Below, piece after piece: positions 18,160 through 27,264 of a stretch of 64,000 nt of DNA. The number at the start of each line of letters is the position of its first letter. The stretch's first letter is position 1. Location of the stretch: NCBI GenBank assembly GCA_945911015.1, contig CAMDZW010000003.1, forward strand, positions 1 through 64,000. Reading direction: 5' to 3'. Both the position numbers and the translations under genes were made by a program. Under the pieces are notes generated by a model that saw only the letters and a list, made by a program, of their open reading frames with translations, did no database searches and was not told the DNA's origin. This stretch comes from an uncultured Propionibacteriaceae bacterium (GTDB taxonomy: Bacteria > Actinomycetota > Actinomycetes > Propionibacteriales > Propionibacteriaceae).

Positions 18160-18823
18160 CGAGGCGATCGACGGCATCAAGACGATGATCGTCTCGGGCG
18201 AGTTGCAGCCCGGGCACCGGCTTCCGCCCGAAAAGGATCTGGCCGAACGGCTGGGTCTGTCGCGCACTCCACTCCGCGAGGCAGTCAAGGCTCTCGAGGT
18301 GCTGGGAGTGCTCGACGTCCGTCAGGGCGACGGCACGTTCGTGACGAGTCTGCAGCCGGCTCAACTGTTGGAGGCAATCTCGTTTGTCACCGACATGCAG
18401 ACCGATCGGTCGCTGTTGGAGATCTCCAGCGTCGTCAGCGTCCTCGAGCCCCATGCCGTGAGCCTGGCCGCCAGCCGGATCGACGACGAGACGGTCCAGC
18501 AACTGCGACAGATGGTCGACCAGACCTCCCCTGACACTCCGCTGGACGATCTGGTGGTCCATGATCTCCAGTTTCACCAGACGATCGCCCAAGCAAGCGG
18601 CAACGGGTATCTCGCCAGCCTCCTGGACGGGATGGCCAACAAGACATTGCGCGCCCGGGTGTGGAGCAGCCTCGCGCTGCCCCATTCGATCAACCGGATC
18701 CTCGACGAGCACGCCCAGCTGGTCGACGCACTCGAGCGACGCGATGCTGATCTCGCCCGGGCGGTGGCGATGATCCACAGTGGTTCCATCCACCGGTGGA
18801 TCACCGACACCACCACAGGCTGA
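18146..18823 (+). CDS. FadR-type GntR-family regulator (FCD domain)
   Basis: 225 aa. N-terminal winged helix (residues ~5-70) with LPPEKDLAERLGLSRTPLREA, and a C-terminal FCD ligand domain with metal-binding-type histidines (VVHDLQFHQTIA). Such proteins sense sugar acids or carboxylates and usually repress. GTG start with GGAG about 8 nt upstream. It sits between the importer and the convergent beta-helix gene; both of their promoters carry CAGA...TCTG palindromes, making it the likely regulator of both. Confidence 0.9.
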   Translation: MALTDEAIDGIKTMIVSGELQPGHRLPPEKDLAERLGLSRTPLREAVKALEVLGVLDVRQGDGTFVTSLQPAQLLEAISFVTDMQTDRSLLEISSVVSVLEPHAVSLAASRIDDETVQQLRQMVDQTSPDTPLDDLVVHDLQFHQTIAQASGNGYLASLLDGMANKTLRARVWSSLALPHSINRILDEHAQLVDALERRDADLARAVAMIHSGSIHRWITDTTTG

Positions 18824-18825
18824 CC

Positions 18826-20841
18826 TCAGACCGAGATCCGGCTGGCGACCCAATCGGTGCCGAGGTCATTGCCGTCCCCGGTCGTGACCTTCAACCAACC
18901 CTGGATGACATGACCGTCCGCGACTTCGGGAGCGTCGTTGGAGATGAAGGTGCCCGGGGCCCACGTGCCGACCGTCGGTGGCTCGCTGGCCAAACGACCG
19001 TCTGTGACGACCTCCGGGCCGGCCGGGGGCACTCGCAGATCTGGCGTCGAGACCGCGACCGAGCCGATCTCCAGATCCCGGTCATCGCGTGCCCACCAGA
19101 TCACCCGGACCGCTGCCACCTTCTTCGCCACCGCGATGTAGGTGGCATCTGCCGGAGCCGCCGGGCTCCAGTCGTAGGGCTCATCGGGTTTCGACCCATT
19201 GCCTCCTGCCCGGTACGAACCACCAAAGGCATCGGGGACCCAGTCAAAGATCGCACCCTCGCGTCCGGCCACGAGCCGCTCATCGGCTTCGGGCGTCATG
19301 ACGGCACCGTCCGCATCCAGGCAGACCACATGCAGACTTCCCTCAGCGCCCTCGGCAAAGCTTGCCCGGGCCACCAGACGGTTCCAGTTGTATTGCGTAC
19401 TACGTTGCATCGGGTCGTGGAGGTCGACTCTGAGCCCGATGCCGTGGTCGGCAGGTGTGACCTTGAGGCCGTGGTCGGTGAGGGCGGCTCTGCCATGGTG
19501 AGAGACAGCGCCGGTGGCCGGATCGTGGAAGGTGAGGCCCTGTACGTGCACCTCCCCATCCGCGTAGGGCGTCGATGCAGCCCGCACGGAGCTGACCTGG
19601 TGCAGTGGCTGCCCGTCGGACTGGACCGCGAGGTCGTAGACACAATCGAAGACCGAGGTCGGATAGTCGCCCAGATCCTCGACCTGGACACTGCCACGCC
19701 CCACACTCAGCTCGTTCTCCAATGCGACACCGGTGGTCCTCATCACCGGCGTGTTGTTGTTCTCGTTGCGGCAGGACCAGAAGCGGTTCCACCGACCTGT
19801 CTCGATCTGGATCGGCAACACCTTCTCAGGCGTCGACGACGCCGCGCCGAGCTCGAAGCAGGGTTTGATGAACAGGTTGTTGTTGTTGCGGGTGTAGCGA
19901 TCATCCCCGGAGTGGATCCGAATCCCGATGTTGCCCCATCCGCGCTTGGTGTCGCTTCGTCGGCCGAAGTCGCCGCCGTACCAGATGTTCTCGTTGACCC
20001 ATCCCGGCTTGTCGTTCAACTCGTAGTTGAACAGGTCCAGGGCCACCCAGTTGTCGCGCAGCAGGCCGAGATGGATGTGGCTGTAGCCGAAGCCGGCGCC
20101 GGACCCGCGAGCCTGGACACCGATGGTGAACCCCTCCACCCGCGGGATCTCCAGGAAGGCCATGTAGGCGTTGTGGATGAGCAGGCCGATGTTGTCGGCC
20201 TCGTCCCAGTTGGCATACCCGTCAGCCCCGAACTCGCGGATCACCTGCAGCTTGAGCTTGGCGACATTGTTCGCCCGCTCACGACCGACGACGATCGCCG
20301 GTGTGGTCACTGCTCCTTCATACTTCACTGGCGTATCCATCACGACGTCAGCACGCTCGGGGATGGTGATGGTCTCGGTGGTGCGGTAGTGGATGGCGGG
20401 CGGGAACACCAGCGTGCGGTAGCCGGACGCCGCCGCCAGTGCATCGATCGCGGCGTTGATCGCCGCGGTGTCGTCGGTCGTCCCGTCGCCGATCGCCCCG
20501 AAGTGCTGCACATTGAAGGTCTGGCCGGCGTCGGTCAGACGACGGTACGGCAGTCCGCTGCGGTTCTTGACGTGGACACCGAGGTTGTCCACCGCGTCGT
20601 CGGCGTGCGGATCGGGGTAGAAGACACCCGAGGCATCGCCCTCGGTCAGGAACCACAGGTCCGGGTTCCGCTCCCCGGTCGGCACCTGCTGCAGTTCGGA
20701 GCGGGTGAGCGTCTCGATCCCACCGATGCTGCGGGCCTGGGCCGGCTTGGTGGCAACCGCTGCTGCCCCCAGACCGGCGACGCCGCCGAAGAGTCCGAGC
20801 CGCACAGCCGTACGACGATTGAACGCCTGATCGTCAGACAT
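18826..20841 (-). CDS. Tat-exported right-handed beta-helix protein (pectate-lyase superfamily)
   Basis: 671 aa. A twin-arginine signal (R9-R10 TAVRLGLFGG..., cleavage probably after AQA near residue 36) is followed by the Pectate_lyase_3-type entry motif HFGAIGDGTTDDTAAI (113-128) and a long repetitive beta-helix with asparagine-rich turns. The C-terminal ~200 residues look like a separate beta-sandwich. A role in breaking down an extracellular polysaccharide that feeds the importer is plausible but no catalytic residues could be assigned. Ends 2 bp from the gntR stop (convergent). Confidence 0.8.
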   Translation of the reverse strand: MSDDQAFNRRTAVRLGLFGGVAGLGAAAVATKPAQARSIGGIETLTRSELQQVPTGERNPDLWFLTEGDASGVFYPDPHADDAVDNLGVHVKNRSGLPYRRLTDAGQTFNVQHFGAIGDGTTDDTAAINAAIDALAAASGYRTLVFPPAIHYRTTETITIPERADVVMDTPVKYEGAVTTPAIVVGRERANNVAKLKLQVIREFGADGYANWDEADNIGLLIHNAYMAFLEIPRVEGFTIGVQARGSGAGFGYSHIHLGLLRDNWVALDLFNYELNDKPGWVNENIWYGGDFGRRSDTKRGWGNIGIRIHSGDDRYTRNNNNLFIKPCFELGAASSTPEKVLPIQIETGRWNRFWSCRNENNNTPVMRTTGVALENELSVGRGSVQVEDLGDYPTSVFDCVYDLAVQSDGQPLHQVSSVRAASTPYADGEVHVQGLTFHDPATGAVSHHGRAALTDHGLKVTPADHGIGLRVDLHDPMQRSTQYNWNRLVARASFAEGAEGSLHVVCLDADGAVMTPEADERLVAGREGAIFDWVPDAFGGSYRAGGNGSKPDEPYDWSPAAPADATYIAVAKKVAAVRVIWWARDDRDLEIGSVAVSTPDLRVPPAGPEVVTDGRLASEPPTVGTWAPGTFISNDAPEVADGHVIQGWLKVTTGDGNDLGTDWVASRISV

Positions 20842-20888
20842 GACACTCCCTTGGGTTGATAATCCCGGGGTCCATCCCCAGAATCTCA

Positions 20889-20927
20889 GTCAGAGATACT
20901 ATGTCTGACCTGCCACATTGGCGTCAA
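20889..20927 (-). promoter_or_regulatory. Promoter and CAGA...TCTG operator of the beta-helix gene
   Basis: Minus strand: -35 TTGACG (20927-20922), 18-bp spacer, -10 CATAGT (20903-20898). A palindrome with arms GTCAGA and TCTGAC (20889-20909) covers the -10 region. The -35 hexamer and the operator arms match those of the ABC importer promoter. Confidence 0.65.
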
Positions 20928-20978
20928 TAGGTCGATACAAGCCAAACCAGGGGCCAGTCGTCACATGTGTGCCCCCCT

Positions 20979-21959
20979 TTAGCCGTCGTACGGCTGCGGC
21001 GTGGTGGTCGGATCTCCGTCCAGGGCAGCAGCAAGCCGGGGCACGGCGATGTCGAGCAGGAACGGCAGACTCAGTGGCGAGTTGAAGCCGAGTGCTGCGG
21101 CGAAGTCCTGGTCGAATTCGCCCAGGTAGACATAGCGCCCCTCCTCGACCGCGGACAACCGGGTGAAGACATCCGCACCGGTGATCTCGGGGGCCAGGCC
21201 CTCGGCGACGAGCACATCACGATCGATCTCGGCAAGCTTCTCCAGGCTGACCTCACCGCTGGTCTCGACGACCTCCAGGCCAAGCTCGGTGAGCCAGCCG
21301 GTGCGATAGTCGTCGGCCCCAAGGTGGAACACGCCCCCACTCACCCCGAAGACGAAAGCCGCCTGCTTGCCGACGAACTCGGGATGATCAGCCTTCGCCC
21401 GGTCGAACTGGTCAGCCACCTGGTCGACCAGCGACTGCGCCTGCTCGTCCTTGCCCAGAGCGACACCGATCTGCAGCCACTGCTGGCCCCACGGCGTCGC
21501 ACCCGCTGGCCACTCGTCGCTCTGCGCCAGAGTCGGAGCAAGGGCATCGAGCTTCTTCCACGTGCCCTTGTCGACGTAGCTGTTGATGCCCAGGATCAGA
21601 TCCGGTTCGAGTGTGGCAATCTTCTCCAGCTCCAGTTCGTTGGCCCCCACCGTCGGGATCTCCTTGCCCCGTACGGAAGTGGGCGCCCATGGGCGGTTGG
21701 GCGCGTCATAGCCGAGGAACTCCCGTACACCGACGGGCTCGACTCCCAATGCGAGGACGAAGTCCTGCTCGTTGAAGCCGATGGTGACCACCCGTTGGGG
21801 CGGTGTTTCGATCGTGGTGGTGCCGAAGGCATGGTCCATCACGATCGGGAAGCCGCCGGAGCCCGGGTTCACCGGAGTGATCGGTTCACGGGTCCGGCTG
21901 CAACCGGCTGTCATCATCAGGGCCAGAACGGATCCACCCAACACGCGTCGAGAAATCAC
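20979..21959 (-). CDS. Iron-siderophore ABC transporter substrate-binding lipoprotein
   Basis: 326-aa class III (FepB/FhuD-type) binding protein. Signal peptide with SRRVLGG and lipobox MTAGC (Cys20), then PQRVVTIGFNEQDFVLALG and two lobes joined by a helix. I place the start at the GTG at 21959 because an iron box with a -10 element ends exactly there; the frame continues upstream to 22028 but would include the promoter. No permease or ATPase lies next to it, so it must work with components encoded elsewhere. Confidence 0.88.
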   Translation of the reverse strand: MISRRVLGGSVLALMMTAGCSRTREPITPVNPGSGGFPIVMDHAFGTTTIETPPQRVVTIGFNEQDFVLALGVEPVGVREFLGYDAPNRPWAPTSVRGKEIPTVGANELELEKIATLEPDLILGINSYVDKGTWKKLDALAPTLAQSDEWPAGATPWGQQWLQIGVALGKDEQAQSLVDQVADQFDRAKADHPEFVGKQAAFVFGVSGGVFHLGADDYRTGWLTELGLEVVETSGEVSLEKLAEIDRDVLVAEGLAPEITGADVFTRLSAVEEGRYVYLGEFDQDFAAALGFNSPLSLPFLLDIAVPRLAAALDGDPTTTPQPYDG

Positions 21960-21978
21960 ATAGGGAAGGCTAACCTGA
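21960..21978 (-). promoter_or_regulatory. DtxR/IdeR-type iron box overlapping a leaderless promoter
   Basis: The minus-strand 19-mer matches the DtxR/IdeR consensus (TTAGGTTAGCCTAACCTAA) at 15 of 19 positions by eye. The TAGCCT inside it (21972-21967) ends 7 nt before the GTG start and fits a leaderless -10. Iron-bound DtxR/IdeR would block this promoter. Confidence 0.75.
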
Positions 21979-22043
21979 GCATCCGGCCGTCTTCGTGGTG
22001 GTCCACCCATTGTGCCGAGGCCCGTCACGACTACGCTGACCCC

Positions 22044-22730
22044 ATGGAACTGCTCCCGCTCGTGGTCGTGCTCGCATGGGCCAGCGGGGTCAACGCCCCA
22101 GCCAGCTTGGTGATCCTGGGTCTACTCGGGCGGTTTGCCGCCGTCGATCCGGTCCCGGCCGGTTTCCAACGCACTGACGTGCTGATCATCGTGGCGATCG
22201 CTGCCGCCGTGGAGCTGGTGATCGACAAGTTCACCCCCTGGGACTCCGTATGGGACGTCGTCAACACCATCGGCCGCCCGGTTGCCGGTGGTTTCGTCGG
22301 CGCCCTGCTCGGAGCCGCCCACGGCGTCGGCCCTGCCGTCGGACTCGCGGCGCTCGGTGTGGTGGTCTCCCTGCTCACCCATGCCGTCAAGGTCAGCCTC
22401 CGGCTTGCCCTCACCAGGCCGAGCCGCCCCGGCAGGACCATCGTCCTCTCGGTCGCCGAGGACGTCGCTGCGCTCGTGGCGGTCAGCGCCGCGTTCTTGG
22501 TCCCGATCCCTGCGCTGATCACCGTGGTGGTCCTCGTACTCGTCGGTGCTGCCGCGGCTCTGCTGCTGCGCCAGCAGATCCGGGGTTCCTTGCAGCGATT
22601 CCACAAATTGGGTGCCCGGATCGGGGAACTCCAACCGGACAAGAAGCCTCCTCTGGCCGACCGGCTCCGCACCAAGGCGGTGCGTGCCGCGGCCAAGGCT
22701 TCCCAGACGGCCAACAGGTTTCGATCGTGA
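22044..22730 (+). CDS. DUF4126 membrane protein
   Basis: 228-aa membrane protein with about five hydrophobic helices, starting MELLPLVVVLAWASGVNAPASLV, and a basic cytosolic C-terminus (residues ~185-228). Matches the DUF4126 family, function unknown. A TACGCT box 6 nt before the ATG predicts a leaderless transcript. Its stop overlaps the next gene (GTGA). Confidence 0.85.
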   Translation: MELLPLVVVLAWASGVNAPASLVILGLLGRFAAVDPVPAGFQRTDVLIIVAIAAAVELVIDKFTPWDSVWDVVNTIGRPVAGGFVGALLGAAHGVGPAVGLAALGVVVSLLTHAVKVSLRLALTRPSRPGRTIVLSVAEDVAALVAVSAAFLVPIPALITVVVLVLVGAAAALLLRQQIRGSLQRFHKLGARIGELQPDKKPPLADRLRTKAVRAAAKASQTANRFRS

Positions 22731-24025
22731 CTGACTGGGACACCGTCATCATCGGCGGCACCCTCGCTGCACTCGCCACCGCAGCCCGCCTGGCGAAGAA
22801 TCGTCACAAGGTTCTCGTGCTTGAGGCCGAGTCCCGACTCGGTGGGTCGATGGCGCCTCACCCCTACGAGGATGGCTCCGACACTGTCCTGGTCGACCGG
22901 TGGCCCCAGATCATCACCTTCCCGGCTCCGTGGCGCGATCTGTTCCGCAAGAGCGGCCGGCCCTTCGACGACGAACTTGCCCGCGGCCACCATGCACTGG
23001 TCCCGGCACCGGCGCCCCGCCACGTCTTCGATGACGGCACAGAACTGGTGTTGCCGACCGAACGGGGGGTCCAGTTCTCGGTCCTCGCCCATACCTTCGG
23101 CCGACCGGTCGCCGAACGCTGGCGCGATCTGCTGGACCACCTCGACGAGGTCGCCCAAGCCCTGCGGCCCCTCGGCGGCGAGGCCGAACTCATCTCGTAC
23201 GACCAGATCTCGCGCCGTGCATCGGTGCTGTCTCCGGGCCGCACGGTCGCCGATCTGGCCACGGCGATTGACCACCCGCAGCTGGCCATGCTGATCCTCG
23301 ACACTGCCCGACGGATCGGATCCGACCCGGCACGCACGCCGAGCTGGGTCGCGGCGCAGTTGTCCAACGAACGCCGCTTCGGTCGATGGATGATGACCAC
23401 CGACGAACGTCCTGACCGGGCTTCACTGCTGCTGGACCTGCTCATCGGCCGTCTGCGGACCCGACGGGTCACCGTACGGACCGACGAACCGGTGCAGGCT
23501 GTGACCCGCACCGACAGCGGTTTCGACATCGCCCTCAGCGAGGAGAAGATCTCGGCCCGTACGGTCGTGCTGGGGATCAATCCGGTCGAGGGCCGGCGAC
23601 TGCTCGGCAAACAGATCGGCAAGGAGGGCCGGATCGCTGCCCGCACCACCCCGGCTCGTTCACCGGTCGTCAGCCATGAGATCGCCACACGGTCCACTGC
23701 CGAACCGAGCGAGACCGTCCGCCACACCGAACACGGTCCGGTGATCAGCTGGACCCGCCCATTGGGCCAGGACTTCGGCCCACAACCAGATCTCGCACTC
23801 ACCTCCACCCACGACTGGAGCCGCGCCACGGCAAGCCCTGGCGCCGGTCAGGCATGGCGGGGCCCGAAGTCGATCATGCGGCGACCGCCGATCCGTAGCG
23901 CGCTGCCAGGCCTGCACTGGGCGGGCCCGTTCTCGCGTGGCGGGGAGGACCTGTCCCATGTCGTGCTCAGCGGCGCCTTGGCCTCCTATGCCTGCCATGA
24001 ATTTCTTGCCGACGCGGCGGGGTAA
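22727..24025 (+). CDS. FAD/NAD(P)-binding oxidoreductase, phytoene-desaturase-like
   Basis: 432 aa. N-terminal VIIGGTLAALATAARLAK with VLVLEAESRLGGSM is the Rossmann and GG-doublet motif of CrtI/amine-oxidase-like flavoproteins; the first glycine motif is irregular (GGTLAA instead of GxGxxG). GTG start overlapping the DUF4126 stop. The substrate cannot be predicted; a carotenoid or quinone role is only one possibility. Followed by the helD-like gene after 46 bp. Confidence 0.7.
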   Translation: MTDWDTVIIGGTLAALATAARLAKNRHKVLVLEAESRLGGSMAPHPYEDGSDTVLVDRWPQIITFPAPWRDLFRKSGRPFDDELARGHHALVPAPAPRHVFDDGTELVLPTERGVQFSVLAHTFGRPVAERWRDLLDHLDEVAQALRPLGGEAELISYDQISRRASVLSPGRTVADLATAIDHPQLAMLILDTARRIGSDPARTPSWVAAQLSNERRFGRWMMTTDERPDRASLLLDLLIGRLRTRRVTVRTDEPVQAVTRTDSGFDIALSEEKISARTVVLGINPVEGRRLLGKQIGKEGRIAARTTPARSPVVSHEIATRSTAEPSETVRHTEHGPVISWTRPLGQDFGPQPDLALTSTHDWSRATASPGAGQAWRGPKSIMRRPPIRSALPGLHWAGPFSRGGEDLSHVVLSGALASYACHEFLADAAG

Positions 24026-24071
24026 CATAGATCGTCTGTTTTCACTGGTGGCGACGAGGAGTGCAACCACT

Positions 24072-26282
24072 TTGACCGAACACGCCGGGGGATCGACCGA
24101 GACGCTGCTCGCGGCCGAGATCGCTGAGGAGCAGGCTCATGTCGACAAGGTCTATGTCCGCCTCTCCGAACTGACCCGTACAGCCCAAGGAGTCGCCGCT
24201 GACGGCCGGTCCCTGCACCAGAGCGATCGACTCTCCTTTGTCCGGGAAGAGGACGGCACCAGCCTGTTCGAAAGGGATGCCTTCTCCTACCAGGCCGCGA
24301 AGCGTCTTGCCACCTTGGAGTCCGAGCACGAAGGCTTGGTCTTCGGTCGGCTCGACCGTCGCGACGGGGAGGCCCGCTACATCGGGCGGATGGGAGTGCG
24401 TGACGACCAGTACGAGCCACTCGTGGTCGACTGGCGCGCGCGTGCCGCCGAACCCTTCTACCGTGCCACACCGGCCAATCCAATGGACGTCGTACGGCGT
24501 CGGGTGCTGCGGTGCCGAGGTGAGGTGGTCATCGGTGTCGAGGACGATCTGCTCGACGGGGAGAACGCCGACGATCAACTCGTCGTCATCGGCGAAGGAG
24601 CCTTGTTGGCTGCCCTGAGCCGCAGCCGTGGGCCGCGGATGCGCGACATCGTCGCCACTATCCAGGGCGAGCAGGACGAGGCCATCCGTGCTCCCTACCA
24701 AGGCGTCACCCTGATCACCGGCGGGCCGGGCACCGGCAAGACTGTCGTGGCACTGCACCGCGCTGCCTACCTGCTCTACTCCCACCGCCGCCGATTCGAG
24801 AACGGTGGCGTGCTGGTTGTCGGACCGAGCTCGGTCTTCATGAACTACATCGAGCGTGTCCTGCCCTCGTTGGGCGAGGACTCGGTGACGCTGCGTTCGA
24901 TCGGCCGGGTCGCCGACGATGTGGTGCCGCTCGGCCCCGAACGGCTCGATGGCGCGACAGCTGCCACCGTCAAGGGAGGCCTGCGGATGGTGAAGGTGTT
25001 GCGCCGGCTGACCCGGGACCGCAGTGTCGTCGCACCGTCGCAGGACCTGCGGGTCGTGATCCGTGGAGAGGCAATCCGCATCCCGGCCGAGCGGCTCGAG
25101 CGGATTCGGACCGAGGTGTTGCAACGCCACAAGATCAATGAGGGCAGGGATGCCGCACTCGAGCGGGTGATCGGATCCCTGCGCTCCCGGTGGGAGTCGG
25201 TGGCCGATGAGGTCGCCATCGAACAACCTGATGCCGAGCCGATGACCGATGAGCTCTTCACTGACCTGGTGACATCGTCGGCCGCGTGGCGCATGTTCGC
25301 CCAGTCGTGGTGGCCAGTGCTGGAGTCAGCCCAAGTGTTGACGCAGCTGCAGAACCGCGACGTGGTGGCACGGGTCACCGACGGTCTGCTCTCGGCCCAC
25401 GAACAGCAGGCCCTGGCCGCGAGCTACCAGCAGCCGGGCTGGTCGGTGGCCGACGCTGCACTGCTCGACGAACTGGTCGCGATGATCGGCATCGCCTCTG
25501 CCGAGGACGAGGAACCAGAGGGCTCGCTGTTCCTGGAAGACGGTGCCGGGGTTCAGGAGCTCGTCTCCACCGCAGACCGGCTGACCCGGGTGATCGAGGC
25601 CGACCCGGATGCCGAGCCTCACCAGACCTATGCGCATGTGTTGGTCGACGAGGCGCAGGACATCACGCCGATGCAATGGCGGATGCTGCGGCGACGCGGT
25701 TCACGCGCAAGCTGGACCATCGTCGGGGATCCGGCGCAGAGCTCATGGCCCGATGTGGCCGAGTATGACCTTGCGTTGCAGGACCTGATCGGCAACGCGC
25801 CTCATCGACACTTCCGGATGAGCACCAACTACCGCTCCCCTGCCGAGGTCTACGACCTGGCAGGCGCTGTCATCGCCAAGGCCTTCGGTTCGGCGGATGT
25901 GCCTCAGGCAGTCCGTTCCACCGGCGTTGAGCCTGAGTTGCGGGTGGCCACCGATGTGGTCGCCGGAGCAGTGGCCGCGGTGTCGGATCTGGCCAATCAA
26001 CTCGATGGCTCGATCGGCGTGGTGACCGCGCCGTCGGCGTTGGCCGAGGTCAGTGCTGCGGTCGGCGACCTGGACCGGATCGCCGTGGTGACCGCCCAAC
26101 AGTCGAAGGGGCTTGAGTATGACGGGGTTGTGGTCGTCGATCCGGACCGGATCGTGGCGGAGTCACCCGGCGGGACCCGACTGCTCTACGTGGCACTGAC
26201 CCGCCCGACTCAGCACCTGATCACCATCGATCCCCATGACCGCGCCGCATGGCGCCCCACCCCGACCGCGAACGGAGCCTGA
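24072..26282 (+). CDS. helD: HelD-like UvrD/Rep-family helicase (RNA polymerase recycling factor)
   Basis: 736 aa, the size of actinobacterial HelD. An N-terminal coiled-coil arm (TLLAAEIAEEQAHVDKVYVRL) is followed by VDWRARAAEPFY, Walker A ITGGPGTGKTVVALHR, Walker B VLVDEAQDITPMQW and C-terminal VTAQQSKGLEYDGVVVVD. HelD proteins release stalled RNA polymerase from DNA, and some confer rifampicin tolerance. I chose the TTG at 24072 because GAGGAGTG lies about 10 nt upstream; earlier in-frame starts overlap the previous gene. Confidence 0.85.
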   Translation: MTEHAGGSTETLLAAEIAEEQAHVDKVYVRLSELTRTAQGVAADGRSLHQSDRLSFVREEDGTSLFERDAFSYQAAKRLATLESEHEGLVFGRLDRRDGEARYIGRMGVRDDQYEPLVVDWRARAAEPFYRATPANPMDVVRRRVLRCRGEVVIGVEDDLLDGENADDQLVVIGEGALLAALSRSRGPRMRDIVATIQGEQDEAIRAPYQGVTLITGGPGTGKTVVALHRAAYLLYSHRRRFENGGVLVVGPSSVFMNYIERVLPSLGEDSVTLRSIGRVADDVVPLGPERLDGATAATVKGGLRMVKVLRRLTRDRSVVAPSQDLRVVIRGEAIRIPAERLERIRTEVLQRHKINEGRDAALERVIGSLRSRWESVADEVAIEQPDAEPMTDELFTDLVTSSAAWRMFAQSWWPVLESAQVLTQLQNRDVVARVTDGLLSAHEQQALAASYQQPGWSVADAALLDELVAMIGIASAEDEEPEGSLFLEDGAGVQELVSTADRLTRVIEADPDAEPHQTYAHVLVDEAQDITPMQWRMLRRRGSRASWTIVGDPAQSSWPDVAEYDLALQDLIGNAPHRHFRMSTNYRSPAEVYDLAGAVIAKAFGSADVPQAVRSTGVEPELRVATDVVAGAVAAVSDLANQLDGSIGVVTAPSALAEVSAAVGDLDRIAVVTAQQSKGLEYDGVVVVDPDRIVAESPGGTRLLYVALTRPTQHLITIDPHDRAAWRPTPTANGA

Positions 26283-26283
26283 T

Positions 26284-27240
26284 GTGAGCAACACCCCACC
26301 GACCTTGACCCGGCTGCTGGATGGCCGAGTCGCTCCGGGTCGGCCGTTGCTGCTGTTCAGTCTCACGCCTCCCCGACAGAGCATCGCTGCAGAGCGGCTC
26401 GGGCGGCTGGCCTCGGCCACGACGGACCGCCTCAACCGACTCGCTCCAGATGCTGTGGTGCTGTATGACATCGAGGACGAGAGCGACCGCAACCCCGAGG
26501 AACGTCCGTTCCCCTTCCTCGCCACCATGGATCCGGCCGACTTCCGGCACGACCATCTGTCCGGTTGGACCGGGCCGACGATCATCTATCGCTCGGTCGG
26601 CAAGTATCAGCCAGCGGAGTTGTCGCAGTGGATGGCCGACGAGGCCGGTACGGCGACCGCGACCGTCCTGGTCGGTGCCTCGTCCAGTGACAAGCAGGTG
26701 ACCCTCGGTCTGCCGCAGGCCCAGGATCTGTGGCGTACGGCGGGCTCACCATTGCCCCTGGGTGGCGTGATGATCCCGGAGCGTCATGCCAGCCGCGGCG
26801 ACGAACATGAACGGATGCTGCGCAAACAACAGGCCGGCTGTTCGTTCTTCGTCAGCCAGGTCGTCTACGACCTGGACGCTGCCAAGGATCTCATCTCGGA
26901 CTACCACTACACCTGTGTGGACCGAGGGACCGAGCCGGCACCACTGATCTTCACCCTGTCGGTCTGCGGCTCGCTGAAGACCTTGGACTTCCTGCGGTGG
27001 CTGGGAGTCCAACTGCCACGATGGGCCGTCAACGAGCTCGAGCACACCGATGATCCGCTGGCGGAGTCGCACCGCCAGTGCATGGTGATCGCCGAGGAGT
27101 TGGCCAGGTTCTGCCGGCGGCTGGGCGTGCCGTTCGGATTCAACATCGAGAGCGTGTCGAACCGCAAGGTCGAGATCGATGCCTCGGTCCGCCTGGCTGA
27201 AGCGGTCTCCGAGCTTGTCCGCCCCACTCCGGGCGCCTGA
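26284..27240 (+). CDS. Methylenetetrahydrofolate reductase-like protein
   Basis: 318 aa with TIM-barrel MTHFR features: ADFRHDHL..., GGVMIPERHASRGDEHERM and KQQAGCSFFVSQVVYD. The N-terminal half is quite divergent from classical MetF, so it may act on another folate-type or one-carbon cofactor. GTG start with GGAG upstream, one base after the helicase stop. The adjacent polyprenyl synthase gene recalls the metF/idsA neighbourhood seen in other actinobacteria. Confidence 0.65.
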   Translation: MSNTPPTLTRLLDGRVAPGRPLLLFSLTPPRQSIAAERLGRLASATTDRLNRLAPDAVVLYDIEDESDRNPEERPFPFLATMDPADFRHDHLSGWTGPTIIYRSVGKYQPAELSQWMADEAGTATATVLVGASSSDKQVTLGLPQAQDLWRTAGSPLPLGGVMIPERHASRGDEHERMLRKQQAGCSFFVSQVVYDLDAAKDLISDYHYTCVDRGTEPAPLIFTLSVCGSLKTLDFLRWLGVQLPRWAVNELEHTDDPLAESHRQCMVIAEELARFCRRLGVPFGFNIESVSNRKVEIDASVRLAEAVSELVRPTPGA

Positions 27241-27264
27241 AGACGTCGACGTAGCGTGGTTCCT

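Noticed and set aside
18796..20859. Long plus-strand open frame opposite the beta-helix gene (687 codons)
   Set aside because: No protein family features; the minus strand encodes a Tat signal, a beta-helix motif and has a promoter.
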